A DNA stretch of 55,912 bases from NCBI GenBank assembly GCA_016932835.1, contig JAFGCD010000003.1, positions 1 to 55,912 on the forward strand, written 5' to 3'. The notes under the pieces were generated by a model that was given only the letters and a program-made list of their open reading frames with translations, did not search any database and was not told the DNA's origin. The translations under genes and the position numbers were made by a program. Within the stretch, counting starts at the first letter, position 1, and every line of letters begins with the position of its first letter. Of the stretch, positions 1-8,950 are shown piece by piece. This stretch comes from Sedimentisphaerales bacterium. Its GTDB lineage: Bacteria > Planctomycetota > Phycisphaerae > Sedimentisphaerales > Anaerobacaceae.

Positions 1-12
1 AGGAGACAGACC

Positions 13-1920
13 ATGAAGGGTGAAATACGTAAGGCGGTTTTGGCGGTATTGGCGGGGTTGCTGGCGCTGGAATGCTGGGCCGGCGAAGAGAGCACAAAGG
101 ATAAATCGCCCTTGGACGAGCTACCGGGGCATATCAGGCGGGTGACTCACTTCGGGCAGAGGGCGGATTGGTCGCACGACGGCAAAAGGATTTTGTTTAT
201 CGAGAAGACGTTCGGTGACGTTTACGAAGTCGATCTGGAAACGAACATTATCCGCCCGATGACGCATCGCTATTTCCACGAAGGCTATACGCGGGCGCTC
301 TATCTGAGCAACGGGGACATCCTGCTTAGCGGCGCCCGTCAATTTGACGCGACGAATCCCTGGGCGAGCAGGAGCGAGCGAAATGCCGAGCTCTGGGTGT
401 TGAAGAAGGACCTTTCGAGTCCGCCGACGCCCCTGGGTGCGAAATGCTCGGAAGGGCCTGCTGTCTCGCGCAGGCGGATGCGTATCGTCTGGACGCAGGG
501 CGAGGCATTCCACTGCGGTGATATCGTTTATGAAGACGGCGTGCCCAAGCTGACCAAGAATGAGGTCGTCCTGAAGAAGGAGGATCTGCCTTTCGAATGC
601 GGCCTGGAGACACAGAACCTTCGCCCGCCGGACGAGAAAGAGTTGATTTTCAGCGCGTACGGTTACCAGGGCACTGAGGTTTGCGGGGTCAATCTCAAGA
701 CGGGCAAAGTCGTGAATTATTCGATGGCGCCGGATCAGTACGACGAGCCGGAGGGCATCTTCCCGGACGGCAAACATACGCTGGTCGAGTGCGATAAGCA
801 CAACCGAAAGGGCGTGCAGCATATCGACCTGTATAAGCTGGCTCTGGACGGGTCTGGAAAGACGGAGCGGGTGACATTTTTTTCCGACTATCCCGGGTAT
901 AAAGCGTCGAATCCGGTAGTAAGCGACGACGGGCGATACATCGCGTTTCAAGTAGCGAGGGAGGGCGATCCAGCCGGGGTCGGCAGGGGGATTTTGATAT
1001 TCGATATAGAAAAGGCCGGGCAGCAATCCGGAACCGAGGGGCAGAATTCTGAGGCCGCTGAGGAAGCCGAAGAGCCTGAGGACGAAGATGTATCCGGTTT
1101 TGAGATTAAGGAGGAACGTGAAAGGCAGACGGCAGATGAGCCGGCAATCGAGGCGCCGCAGACGCTCGAAGAGCGTATCGCAAGAATCGAAGCGGATTAC
1201 GGAATCAAAATCCATCACAAGTACGATGCGAAGACGTTCTTCCCGGCGGAGTGGCTTGGCGAACCTATAAACGCCGAAGGCCTGCAAATGCCCAAAGAGG
1301 AAGCGGACAGGGTGGTCGGCGTTGTAGAGAAATTTGTCGGGGTCTATCCGAAGGAAATGCTCACGAGCAATCTGACGGACATATACCTGATAAGCGATAT
1401 GAAATTTTTCGGGAAGGTTTTCGGGGCGGCGTACGGCCGGTCTGCGATTTATGTTAACAGCGAGGGGCAGACAAGGGGATATACGGAGGAATATCTGCTG
1501 GGCCAGATGCACTCGGAATTGTCGAGCCTGTTACTGATAAACCACAGAACCGAATTTCCGGAAGACGACTGGAGAAGCGTCAACGCGCAGAACTGGGAGT
1601 ACGGGGGCACGGCTGGGGAGATGTCGGGGCGAAGAGATGTCTTCAGGCAGACGGACAGGCTGCTCAGCGCCGGGTTTCTGGCGGAGTATTCGCAGCGCAG
1701 CCTTGAGGACGATCTGAACATGTTCGCAGCCTGGGCGTTTACGAAGACCGAAGCGCTGGAGAAATTAGTGTCGAGGTACGTTCGGATAAGCGAGAAGTAC
1801 CGTCTTGTGGTTCAATTCTACAAGACGATCGACCCGAATATAAATATCGGAGCCGAGCCCGAAGGTTCGAGTCTCGTTAACTGGACACCGGACAGGACGC
1901 TGAGTTTAACCGGTGGCTGA
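13..1920 (+). CDS. Secreted PD40/TolB-like beta-propeller protein of unknown function
   Basis: This 635-residue protein has an N-terminal signal peptide (hydrophobic stretch about residues 7-22, AWAG-like end near 24). Repeats of the WSHDGKRILF / VSDDGRYIAF type, about residues 50-330, are typical of the PD40/TolB propeller. An acidic, low-complexity linker (about 336-380) leads to a separate C-terminal domain (about 385-600). That domain contains HSELSSLL starting at H500, which resembles the HExxS/HExxH helix of a family of secreted putative zinc peptidases, but the Glu is one position off, so catalysis is doubtful. The start has AGGAGA six bases upstream. Export to the periplasm or outer surface is inferred. 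The function is unknown; a substrate-binding or degenerate peptidase role is possible. The gene stands alone, 173 bases from the next gene. Confidence 0.75.
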   Translation: MKGEIRKAVLAVLAGLLALECWAGEESTKDKSPLDELPGHIRRVTHFGQRADWSHDGKRILFIEKTFGDVYEVDLETNIIRPMTHRYFHEGYTRALYLSNGDILLSGARQFDATNPWASRSERNAELWVLKKDLSSPPTPLGAKCSEGPAVSRRRMRIVWTQGEAFHCGDIVYEDGVPKLTKNEVVLKKEDLPFECGLETQNLRPPDEKELIFSAYGYQGTEVCGVNLKTGKVVNYSMAPDQYDEPEGIFPDGKHTLVECDKHNRKGVQHIDLYKLALDGSGKTERVTFFSDYPGYKASNPVVSDDGRYIAFQVAREGDPAGVGRGILIFDIEKAGQQSGTEGQNSEAAEEAEEPEDEDVSGFEIKEERERQTADEPAIEAPQTLEERIARIEADYGIKIHHKYDAKTFFPAEWLGEPINAEGLQMPKEEADRVVGVVEKFVGVYPKEMLTSNLTDIYLISDMKFFGKVFGAAYGRSAIYVNSEGQTRGYTEEYLLGQMHSELSSLLLINHRTEFPEDDWRSVNAQNWEYGGTAGEMSGRRDVFRQTDRLLSAGFLAEYSQRSLEDDLNMFAAWAFTKTEALEKLVSRYVRISEKYRLVVQFYKTIDPNINIGAEPEGSSLVNWTPDRTLSLTGG

Positions 1921-1932
1921 GACTAAGAGCGT

Positions 1933-2091
1933 CTAAGAGTGTCTGAAGCGTGCTTTGAAAATAGCGATTGCAATTTTGGCGATGGGGATGTAGATTAGCA
2001 GTATGGGGTCCCTGAAGGCGATTGAGGGCGTTTGGGCGGCCCTTGTTTTATTGACGTAGAATCGAGAATCGTATCTTTTGAACGAGGCGGA
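1933..2091 (-). pseudogene. Possible 3' remnant of a membrane-protein gene
   Basis: On the minus strand a 52-codon open frame runs from a stop at about 2092-2094 to TAG at 1933-1935 and has no ATG, GTG or TTG start. Its codons look like those of the genes here (ATC, GCC, TTC, CTG rich), and it ends in a hydrophobic segment with RDPILLIYIPIAK and then a basic tail. This could be the decayed end of a membrane-protein gene. It could also be a chance open frame in an otherwise empty gap, so the call is weak. Confidence 0.2.
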
Positions 2092-2093
2092 TT

Positions 2094-2690
2094 ATGTCTG
2101 AAGCCGGGCCGAGCCGCGAACAAGCATTTGCGCTTCTGAAAGAATATAACCGTAACGAGGGCTTAATCAAGCATGCTCTGGCTGTCGAAGCTGTTATGCG
2201 TTATTGTGCGAACAAGCGCGGGGCAGACGAGGAGAAATGGGGCGTGATCGGGCTGGTTCACGACTTGGATTACGAGCAGTTTCCCGATGAACATTGCCAG
2301 AAGAGCGAAGAGATTCTGACCGAACGTGGCTGGCCCGGCGAGTATATCCGCGCGGTGGTCTCGCATGGCTGGGGCATCTGCACCGACGTCGAGCCGCAGA
2401 GCGAGCTTGAGAAGGTGCTGTATGCAATCGACGAGTTGACGGGGCTCGTTGCGGCGACGGCCCTGGTTCGACCGAGCAAGAGCGTGATGGATGTTAAGGT
2501 CAAATCGGTCAAGAAGAAATGGAAGGATAAGGCATTCGCGGCGGGCGTGAACCGCGAGGTAATCGCCAAAGGCGCCGAGATGCTCGGCGTGGAGGTCGGC
2601 GAGCTTATCGATGATACGATAACGGGGATGCAGCAGGTTGCCGGCGAGATAGGGCTGCTGGGCGACGGCGAGGCATCCGAAAGTTCATAA
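2094..2690 (+). CDS. HD-domain hydrolase, small predicted phosphohydrolase
   Basis: The 198-residue soluble protein is a compact HD domain. H27 lies in the first helix (IKHALAVEAV), the metal pair H56-D57 lies in GLVHDLDYEQFP, and H91 lies in VSHGWG. This spacing is that of stand-alone HDIG-type hydrolases, many of which act on nucleotides or phosphoesters. The metal ligands are present, so it is probably active, but the substrate cannot be told. A 67-residue C-terminal helical region (about 120-190) is rich in lysine and glutamate. A poor TTGACG / TATCTT pair at about 2051-2077 is the only promoter-like sequence upstream. A strong hairpin terminator lies 68 bases past the stop, so the gene is probably its own transcription unit. 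Confidence 0.8.
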   Translation: MSEAGPSREQAFALLKEYNRNEGLIKHALAVEAVMRYCANKRGADEEKWGVIGLVHDLDYEQFPDEHCQKSEEILTERGWPGEYIRAVVSHGWGICTDVEPQSELEKVLYAIDELTGLVAATALVRPSKSVMDVKVKSVKKKWKDKAFAAGVNREVIAKGAEMLGVEVGELIDDTITGMQQVAGEIGLLGDGEASESS

Positions 2691-2757
2691 CACCTCAAAC
2701 CGGCCAAGGGCCAGTTCGAGAATGCAAAGATCAAATTTCAAAAAGCAAAACTGTGGA

Positions 2758-2784
2758 ATCCCGACATAGTCGGGATGGTTTTTG
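2758..2784 (+). terminator. Rho-independent terminator after the HD gene
   Basis: There is a perfect 8-bp inverted repeat, ATCCCGAC (2758-2765) and GTCGGGAT (2769-2776), with an ATA loop, then GGTTTTTG. It sits between the HD gene and the PpiC lipoprotein gene and is the best intrinsic terminator in the window. Confidence 0.65.
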
Positions 2785-2903
2785 ATAAGGCCTTGCTTTC
2801 CTTAATTGATAGCCAGGCAGTGTGTTGTATCGGCTCCTCATCAGGAGACCGGTCAGTTCGAGATAACAAAGAACCGGCAGGACAGCCGGGAGGTCGAGCC
2901 TGT

Positions 2904-4097
2904 ATGGATATAAAAGCCAAGTTTTCGCAAGTGAAACTGTGGATTCTGTTCTTTGCTGCGGCGCTGGTTGCGAGCGGCTGCGGCGACGAGAGTTCCTCGC
3001 CGTCAGAGGCGGAGAAGGAACGGGTTGCAATCACAGAGAAGATTCAACTCGTCGAGAAGGCGGGAGGACTTGTCATGGTAGTGGGGGGCGAGACTATAAC
3101 GAGCGACGAGATAATCGAGTCGCCGGCGGGCCGGGACGAGGCAGAAGGCAAAACCCTCGCCGAGCTTCTCAAGCCGCTGGCGGAAAACACCGGCGAGGAG
3201 GTGTTCAAAGAGCAGGCGAAGACGCCGGTCAAAGACGTTGTGACGGGGAAGATTTCCGGCATTCTGCTTTATCAGTACGCCAAGAGAGAAATCGGGCAGA
3301 ATGCGAACGAGGCTCTGGATAAAATGGCGGAGAAGGAGTTGAGGAAGTTTGTGCTTCGATACGGCGGCGACGAGGCCAAGGCGGATGCGGTTCTCAAGGA
3401 GAAGGGGCTCGACCGGAGGAAGTTCAAGGAAGAACACAAGAAGATGATTATCACGCAGTCATATCTCTCGACGAAGCTGCAGTATCGCAGGCCGGTGACA
3501 TACGGCGAACTGGCCGAGTATTACGAGACGCACAGGGACGAGTTTTTTTTCAAGCCCGGCATGGTTCAGTTCCGGCTGATCGATATAGACATGTCTAAAG
3601 TGAAGGTCGCCGACGCCCAGAGCAACCGCACCGAAGAGGCTCGCAAGCTCGGGGCGGAACTGGCAAAACGAATCGATGAGGGGGAGGATTTCGCGAAGCT
3701 GGCCGAGGAGTACTCTAACGGCCACAGGCAGGCGTTCGGCGGGCTGTGGCCCGAGATTCAGCCCGATTCGCTGGCCGCACCTTATGTGGTTCTCGCCGAG
3801 CGGGCCGAGGATATGAAGCCGGGCGATATAGCCGGGCCTATCGAAACGGTCGGGCATATCTTCATAATGAAGCTGGAGGCCAAAGAGACGGCAGGTTATG
3901 AGCCTTTGGAAAAGGCGCAGGGCCGGGTGCGTGAGATGATACTGACGGACCGCCGCAACAAGGCCATCGACGAACTCAATGCCAGGCTTCTGCGTGAGGC
4001 GGCAATCGGGCAGATGGATGAGTTCGTGGATTTCTGCGTTGAGAAGATATACAAGATGAACACGAAAGCCGTCGAGACGGTCGAAGGGACAAAGTGA
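2904..4097 (+). CDS. PpiC/SurA-like peptidyl-prolyl isomerase lipoprotein
   Basis: This is a predicted periplasmic folding factor of 397 residues. The start chosen is ATG 2904, preceded by GGGAGG. It gives a clean lipoprotein signal: basic n-region, hydrophobic core and lipobox VASGC with C26. Starting at 2775 would bury this signal. Residues 30-210 form a helical N-terminal chaperone-like region with a short beta segment (MVVGGETITSDEI), as in SurA/PrsA. Residues about 212-330 form the parvulin rotamase domain (FAKLAEEYSNG, FGGLWPEI, MKPGDIAGPIETVGHIFIMKL). The gene runs into acpS with a 35-base gap and is probably cotranscribed. Being lipid-anchored, it likely assists outer-membrane or secreted protein folding. 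The family assignment is secure; the clients are unknown. Confidence 0.85.
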   Translation: MDIKAKFSQVKLWILFFAAALVASGCGDESSSPSEAEKERVAITEKIQLVEKAGGLVMVVGGETITSDEIIESPAGRDEAEGKTLAELLKPLAENTGEEVFKEQAKTPVKDVVTGKISGILLYQYAKREIGQNANEALDKMAEKELRKFVLRYGGDEAKADAVLKEKGLDRRKFKEEHKKMIITQSYLSTKLQYRRPVTYGELAEYYETHRDEFFFKPGMVQFRLIDIDMSKVKVADAQSNRTEEARKLGAELAKRIDEGEDFAKLAEEYSNGHRQAFGGLWPEIQPDSLAAPYVVLAERAEDMKPGDIAGPIETVGHIFIMKLEAKETAGYEPLEKAQGRVREMILTDRRNKAIDELNARLLREAAIGQMDEFVDFCVEKIYKMNTKAVETVEGTK

Positions 4098-4132
4098 CGT
4101 ATGACCGGCGACGGATTCACCGGAGTAATCGG

Positions 4133-4525
4133 ATGCAAATCGTAGCGCACGGCATCGATCTTGTTGACTGCCCTCGGATAGAGCAGATGGCGGAACGACA
4201 CGGGAAGCGTTTTATCGACCGCGTTTTCACGGCTTCGGAACAGGCGTACGCGAAATCGACCAAGAACGAGATTGAGAAACTGGCCGGTCGCTTTGCGGGC
4301 AAGGAGGCGGTTCTCAAGCTGATAGGAACCGGCTGGCGAGGCAAGATTGCGTGGACCGATATAGAAATACTGAACAACGCCGCAGGCCAGCCGGAGGTCA
4401 GTCTCAACGGTGAAGTGGCAAGAATCGCCGGGCGGCTGGGTATCAATCATGTCAGCATCAGCATTACGCACACGGCGAATTTTGCAATAGCCTCGGCGGT
4501 CGCGCTGGCGGGAAAAGAGGAATGA
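4133..4525 (+). CDS. acpS: Holo-[acyl-carrier-protein] synthase
   Basis: This enzyme transfers 4'-phosphopantetheine from CoA to the serine of acyl carrier protein. The 130-residue protein has the usual family length. It opens with VAHGIDLVDCPRIEQM, in which D9 is the Mg ligand, and has RFAGKEAVLKLIGTG with the second ligand E58, then VSISHT-like VSISITHT near the C-terminus. The start at 4133 has CGGAG upstream and begins at the conserved MQIVAHGIDLV; an in-frame upstream start at 4094 would add 13 unrelated residues. The stop overlaps the mnmG start (ATGA), so translation is coupled. Confidence 0.93.
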   Translation: MQIVAHGIDLVDCPRIEQMAERHGKRFIDRVFTASEQAYAKSTKNEIEKLAGRFAGKEAVLKLIGTGWRGKIAWTDIEILNNAAGQPEVSLNGEVARIAGRLGINHVSISITHTANFAIASAVALAGKEE

Positions 4526-6393
4526 GGGCGTGTGATTTCGATTGTATAGTCGTCGGGGCGGGTCATGCGGGGGCCGAGGCGGCGTATGCGGCGGCGAAGT
4601 TGGGGGCGAAGACGTGCCTTATCACCATCAGCGCCGAGACTATTGTGAAAATGAGCTGCAATCCCGCGATAGGCGGGCTTGGGAAGGGGCAGATGGTGCG
4701 GGAGATCGATGCGCTCGGCGGACTGATGGGCGAGGCGATAGACGCAACGGGAATCCAGTTTCGCCTTCTGAACCGCTCAAAAGGCCCTGCCGTGCGCGCG
4801 CCTCGCGCACAAGCGGATAAGCACAAGTACAAGGACTATGTTCGCCGGCGCCTCGAAGCAACCGAAAATCTGACTATCATCGAAGCAACCGTCACGCGGA
4901 TTATCACCGAATCCGGCAGAGCTGCCGGCGTCGTATGCAGTGACGGCAAGGAATATCGCGCCGGCGCCGTAATCCTGACGACTGGGACATTTCTCCGCGG
5001 CCTGATGCACGTTGGCGCCGAACAGCAAAGCGGAGGGCGGCTGGGCGAACCGGCGGCAGAGGAATTATCGAAGAGCCTCGAAGAGGTCGGCTTGAAACTG
5101 GGCCGGCTCAAAACCGGCACACCGGCCAGGATAGAGGGGGCCACGGTGGATTTCGACAAGCTCGAAGTGCAGGCCGGGGACGAGGCGCCGGTACCGTTTT
5201 CGTTCATGACGGACAAAATCGACAGGACGCAGATTCCCTGCTGGATTACTTACACAAACGAGAAAATACATCGCCTGATTCTGGACAACCTGGACCGCGC
5301 GCCGCTTTACTCGGGGCAAATCACTTCCACGGGGCCGCGTTACTGCCCGAGTATCGAGACGAAGGTGGTTCGGTTTTCCGACAAGGACCGGCACCAGGTA
5401 TTCCTGGAGCCGGAAGATGCGGAGCAATCGACAATCTACTGCAACGGCATAAGCACTTCTCTGCCTAAAGACGTGCAGGCGGAGATGCTTCGCCTGCTGC
5501 CCGGCACGGAACAGGCCCGCATAATCCATTACGGGTACGCGATTGAATACGATTTTTGTCCTCCTATTCAGTTGAAGAGCAGCCTTGAGACGAAAGCCAT
5601 TAAGGGCTTTTACTTAGCCGGGCAGATTAACGGCACGAGCGGCTACGAGGAAGCCGCAGGGCAGGGTCTTATGGCCGGGCTTAATGCCGTAAGAAATCTG
5701 GGCGGGTCAGAGGCGATTGTATTAGGCAGGGACCAGGCATATATCGGCGTAATGATCGACGACCTGCTCACCAGGGGAATCGCCGGAGAAACAAACAGCG
5801 ACGAGCACCTGGGCAGCCTTAGCGAGCCTTACCGGATGTTCACTTCAAGGGCCGAATACAGGCTGGCGCTGCGGGCGGACAATGCGGACAGGAGGCTGAC
5901 GCCAATCGGCGATTCAGCCGGTCTCATAAGCGACAAACGCCGGGGCAAGTTCGGCAAGAAACTCGATGATATCGCAAGGCTCAAAGGCTACCTGACAAGT
6001 CAGCGAGCAGGCGGAGCGAGTCTATGGGAGCAGCTTCGCCGGCCCCAGAATACGCTCGCCGAGAAGCTGAGCGAGGATGAAATCGTCAGGAATATGGACA
6101 TAAGCGTCGAGGCAATCGAAGCTGTTGTTATCGACGCAAAATATGAGGGCTACCTGGAAAAGCAGAATCGCCTGGCGGCGGCCTTGCGGACTCTCGACAG
6201 CAAGAAGATACCGGCCAACCTCGATTACCGGGGCATCTCACATTTGCGAGCGGAGGCGAAAGAGAAACTGTCGGCCTTCAGGCCTGAAACGCTCGGACAG
6301 GCCTCTCGTATAAACGGCGTAACGCCTGCGGATATTACCGTTATACAAATTCACCTGAAAAAATCTGCAGCGGCTGAAGGCGAAGCGCTATGA
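4522..6393 (+). CDS. mnmG: tRNA uridine-5-carboxymethylaminomethyl(34) synthesis enzyme MnmG
   Basis: MnmG (GidA) works with MnmE to build the cmnm5 group on wobble uridine 34 of several tRNAs, using FAD and methylene-THF. The 623-residue length is normal. The FAD-binding motif [12 protein letters not shown] lies at 10-21; [21 protein letters not shown] and [12 protein letters not shown] follow in the expected order. The late motif [14 protein letters not shown] carries the conserved catalytic Cys, and [21 protein letters not shown] is the second FAD contact. The gene overlaps acpS by four bases at its start and the radical SAM gene by four at its end. No mnmE lies in the window. The identification is certain. 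Confidence 0.97.
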   Translation: MRACDFDCIVVGAGHAGAEAAYAAAKLGAKTCLITISAETIVKMSCNPAIGGLGKGQMVREIDALGGLMGEAIDATGIQFRLLNRSKGPAVRAPRAQADKHKYKDYVRRRLEATENLTIIEATVTRIITESGRAAGVVCSDGKEYRAGAVILTTGTFLRGLMHVGAEQQSGGRLGEPAAEELSKSLEEVGLKLGRLKTGTPARIEGATVDFDKLEVQAGDEAPVPFSFMTDKIDRTQIPCWITYTNEKIHRLILDNLDRAPLYSGQITSTGPRYCPSIETKVVRFSDKDRHQVFLEPEDAEQSTIYCNGISTSLPKDVQAEMLRLLPGTEQARIIHYGYAIEYDFCPPIQLKSSLETKAIKGFYLAGQINGTSGYEEAAGQGLMAGLNAVRNLGGSEAIVLGRDQAYIGVMIDDLLTRGIAGETNSDEHLGSLSEPYRMFTSRAEYRLALRADNADRRLTPIGDSAGLISDKRRGKFGKKLDDIARLKGYLTSQRAGGASLWEQLRRPQNTLAEKLSEDEIVRNMDISVEAIEAVVIDAKYEGYLEKQNRLAAALRTLDSKKIPANLDYRGISHLRAEAKEKLSAFRPETLGQASRINGVTPADITVIQIHLKKSAAAEGEAL

Positions 6394-7418
6394 CCGACTT
6401 GTCGGAAAATATTTACAACAGGCAGCTTTCGCGTGATGAGCCGAAGCTGAAGCTGTGGCGGTCGGCGGGGCTGCTGCTGACTTATAAATGCAACTGCGCC
6501 TGCGCGTTCTGCTACTATAACTGCGGGCCCGACAAGGGCGGTCTGATGGCGGTGAAGACGGCGATCGGCGCATGGCGGTCGCTGAAAGTGCTTGCGGGCG
6601 ATTCGGCGAGGATTCATCTTACCGGCGGCGAACCGTTTCTTTACTGGGAGCGATTAGTCGAGATACTGGAAGAGGCGAAGCAGGAAGGATTGGGCGGCTG
6701 TGATATGGTCGAGACCAACGGCTTCTGGGCGGCGAGTGAAAAGACCGCGGTGGAACGACTGAACACCCTTGACGAACTCGGCGTTCGCAGACTGAAGATC
6801 AGCACGGACCCTTTTCACCAGGAGTATGTCGATGTCGAATTGGTGCGGCAGTTGGCGCAGATTGCACGCGAGATATTGGGGCCGGAGCGGGTGCTGGTCC
6901 GCTGGGAGAAGTACCTGAAAGACCCGGTTGGAACGACAGGCCTTTCGACCGATCAGCGCAGCAGCAAACTCGCCGATGCAATGCAAGACTACCACTGCCG
7001 ATTCACCGGTCGCGCAGCGTCGGAATTGGGCCCGGCGGCGGAGAGCGAGTCGATAGAATCGATAGCGTCTATGAATTGCAGCAGCGATTTTCTTTCAGCC
7101 AAGGGCGTGCATATAGACCCTTACGGCAACGTATTCAGCGGCACGTGCAGCGGAATTATCATAGGGAATGTGAAGGCCAAGCCATTGGAGGAAATCTGGA
7201 AACAATTCGAGCCGGCAGGGAACGGGGTGATCGCCGCGCTGTTCCGTCATGGGCCGGCCGGTCTGCTCGATAAGGCTGTGTCCCTGGGATATGAAAAAAG
7301 AGAACGCTATGCAAGCAAGTGCCATTTGTGTACGAGTATTCGACAGTTTCTATTTGACAACGGAGTCGAAGATTCAGTGGTCGGGCCGGGCGAATGTTAT
7401 TCGCAGGACAGAGACTGA
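6390..7418 (+). CDS. Radical SAM protein
   Basis: The 342-residue enzyme carries the radical SAM cluster motif CxxxCxxC as C34, C38 and C41 in [11 protein letters not shown]. The SAM-binding GGEP follows at about 79-82 ([12 protein letters not shown]). The C-terminal part has more cysteines in SPASM-like positions: C230-region [19 protein letters not shown] and GECY. It therefore probably holds one or two auxiliary Fe-S clusters. Enzymes of this layout often modify peptides or act on small molecules, but no precursor peptide is seen nearby. It starts inside the mnmG stop (ATGA), so it is cotranscribed with mnmG, and it may have a role in tRNA or cofactor metabolism. That link is inference from context only. 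Confidence 0.85.
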   Translation: MTDLSENIYNRQLSRDEPKLKLWRSAGLLLTYKCNCACAFCYYNCGPDKGGLMAVKTAIGAWRSLKVLAGDSARIHLTGGEPFLYWERLVEILEEAKQEGLGGCDMVETNGFWAASEKTAVERLNTLDELGVRRLKISTDPFHQEYVDVELVRQLAQIAREILGPERVLVRWEKYLKDPVGTTGLSTDQRSSKLADAMQDYHCRFTGRAASELGPAAESESIESIASMNCSSDFLSAKGVHIDPYGNVFSGTCSGIIIGNVKAKPLEEIWKQFEPAGNGVIAALFRHGPAGLLDKAVSLGYEKRERYASKCHLCTSIRQFLFDNGVEDSVVGPGECYSQDRD

Positions 7419-7457
7419 GAAACGACGGCGGGAGGCGACGGCTCGAATCGGCCGGTC

Positions 7458-8579
7458 TCAGGCATCCTTTGCTACTGCGGCTGTAGCTTCTATCTCGAAG
7501 AGCAGGTCGTCGCGGCAGACATCGCAGATCGGGACTATCCAGGGCCAGTCGTAATCACCTTTTATCGAATCGAAGACCTTTTCAACCTCGGTAGTCTTGC
7601 AGTAGGCGATGATGTGGACGACATCGTCGTCGGCGACATTCATATCTCTCAAGACTGCGCGGACGTTTTCGATGGTTGCTTTGATCTGCTTTTCCGGGTC
7701 GCCGATATGTGTTGTCGCGCCGGATGCGTCGATTGAAGCGGTGCCGGAAACAAATACGGTTTCACCCGCCGGGGTCGGTGTTCTCGAGGCCCTCGAAAAG
7801 GCCGAGCCGTATTCAAAGGCCGACTGCTGTTTTCCTCCGGCCTCAAGGAGTTGAATTGCCCCGGCCGGTTCGAGAACGGCAAAGACATCCATCGCGCAGT
7901 GGCTTTGGTCGGCGGCGCCCAGACCGATACCTGTGCTTGCGGGCATTAACTGGCGAGTTCCGTTTCCGATTATGCCGCGCTCGGTAAAGAACTTGTTCCT
8001 GACGCCGTTGAAATCATCATACCAGGAAAGAATGTTCTTCAGCCACATCCAGGTGCGAGCGACGGAGAGGAAATCCGTACCTGCATCAAGCAGTGCGGCT
8101 TCTGCCTTCTCCAAACAAATCCTGGCCTGTTCATTTGCACACGATAATTGAGGGACGGAGAGGCCTGAGAGTGTAATCAGCTTGTGGTTTGGCGTTTTAA
8201 GGAGTCTTCCTTTAGGGCTCTGGTCGAGTTCGACAAGCTCTATTTCCATATCGCCGCTGATCGCGTGGACCTGTACGCCTGCGACCGGCCCGGCCAACCC
8301 TTCGGCCTCGACCAGCAGACTCGGCGGGACGCCGTCGTCAAGATTCGCGGCCGCATAAGCCTGCGAACGCGCTTTTGTAAGAATATCCATCACCTGCCCG
8401 GTGGCGAAAACTCGCTCCTGCAGAATGCGTGCATTGGCAGAGGTCAGAATATCACTTATGCCTGAAAATATCTGCTCCGCCGCCTGCGCGGGGGTCGTAT
8501 TGTGCTGCGGCGCGGCTGAGACGAATATCTCTTTTGCGCCGGATGATTCAATGGTTCGCGTGTTTATATTTGCCGTCAT
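7458..8579 (-). CDS. Chorismatase/RidA (YjgF)-fold protein
   Basis: The 373-residue protein shows two parts related to the YjgF/Rid fold. The C-terminal part (about 250-373) has the clear Rid pattern: SRASRTPTPAGETVFVSGTA, then KQIKATIENVRAVL and VVHIIAYCKT. The middle part (about 130-215) has LITLSGLSVPQ and a RTWMWLKNILSWYDDFNGVR segment. That segment resembles chorismatases of the FkbO/Hyg5 type, which hydrolyse chorismate to a benzoate derivative plus pyruvate. I cannot confirm the chorismate-binding residues by eye. The alternative is a multi-domain Rid-like imine deaminase. It is transcribed away from the AGE epimerase gene and ends 40 bases from the stop of the radical SAM gene (convergent). 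Confidence 0.65.
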   Translation of the reverse strand: MTANINTRTIESSGAKEIFVSAAPQHNTTPAQAAEQIFSGISDILTSANARILQERVFATGQVMDILTKARSQAYAAANLDDGVPPSLLVEAEGLAGPVAGVQVHAISGDMEIELVELDQSPKGRLLKTPNHKLITLSGLSVPQLSCANEQARICLEKAEAALLDAGTDFLSVARTWMWLKNILSWYDDFNGVRNKFFTERGIIGNGTRQLMPASTGIGLGAADQSHCAMDVFAVLEPAGAIQLLEAGGKQQSAFEYGSAFSRASRTPTPAGETVFVSGTASIDASGATTHIGDPEKQIKATIENVRAVLRDMNVADDDVVHIIAYCKTTEVEKVFDSIKGDYDWPWIVPICDVCRDDLLFEIEATAAVAKDA

Positions 8580-8783
8580 TAAGAATCTCTGTCAAAAGCT
8601 GCTATCCATGGGCGGTTTTGAGCCGAGCTTTCGCCGGGCCAACAACCGGCAATTGAACTCGTGGGGCAACCACCCCTTTTGCGGCGACAAGAGCCGATTT
8701 TCCTGCAATACTACCGAAGGCTGCAATCAAATGCAAGGCCATTCTCAGTATGTAGATTTGATATCGACACGCCGGAAACGGCC

Positions 8784-8812
8784 CTGTAATTATTGTGAAG
8801 ATTCTATATAAT
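8784..8812 (+). promoter_or_regulatory. Candidate promoter for the AGE epimerase gene
   Basis: The -10 is a perfect TATAAT at 8807-8812, with a weak -35 (CTGTAA at 8784-8789, 17-base spacing). Transcription would begin at about 8819, just where the inverted repeat starts. Confidence 0.35.
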
Positions 8813-8818
8813 TATTCA

Positions 8819-8842
8819 AATGACAGGCTTTAGAATGTCATT
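8819..8842. promoter_or_regulatory. Inverted repeat at the predicted transcription start
   Basis: AATGACA (8819-8825) pairs perfectly with TGTCATT (8836-8842) across a 10-base loop, and a short T run follows. The stem is A/T-rich and lies in a leader rather than after a gene. An operator or leader hairpin is therefore likelier than a terminator. Confidence 0.3.
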
Positions 8843-8950
8843 TTTTGACAGAAGCAGGGATGCATCGACGTTTCGAAGAAATCATAAGAGACGGATTTGC
8901 TCCATATTATAGGATGTAGATTTCACAGGGTATTGTTTCAAGGAAGAGAT

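Larger units (their letters stand above)
8580..8950. other. Divergent intergenic region (371 bases)
   Basis: This non-coding gap between the RidA-like gene (minus) and the AGE epimerase gene (plus) must hold both promoters. It contains a TATAAT at 8807-8812, an inverted repeat at 8819-8842, and the 10-mer TTTTGACAGA once on each strand (8588-8597 minus, 8843-8852 plus). No coding sequence or RNA gene is recognisable. Confidence 0.7.

Noticed and set aside
121-1512. A 463-codon open frame on the minus strand inside the first gene
   Set aside because: It is the complement of a well-supported secreted propeller gene; its arginine- and leucine-rich product has no family pattern, and such long antisense frames arise from high third-position GC.
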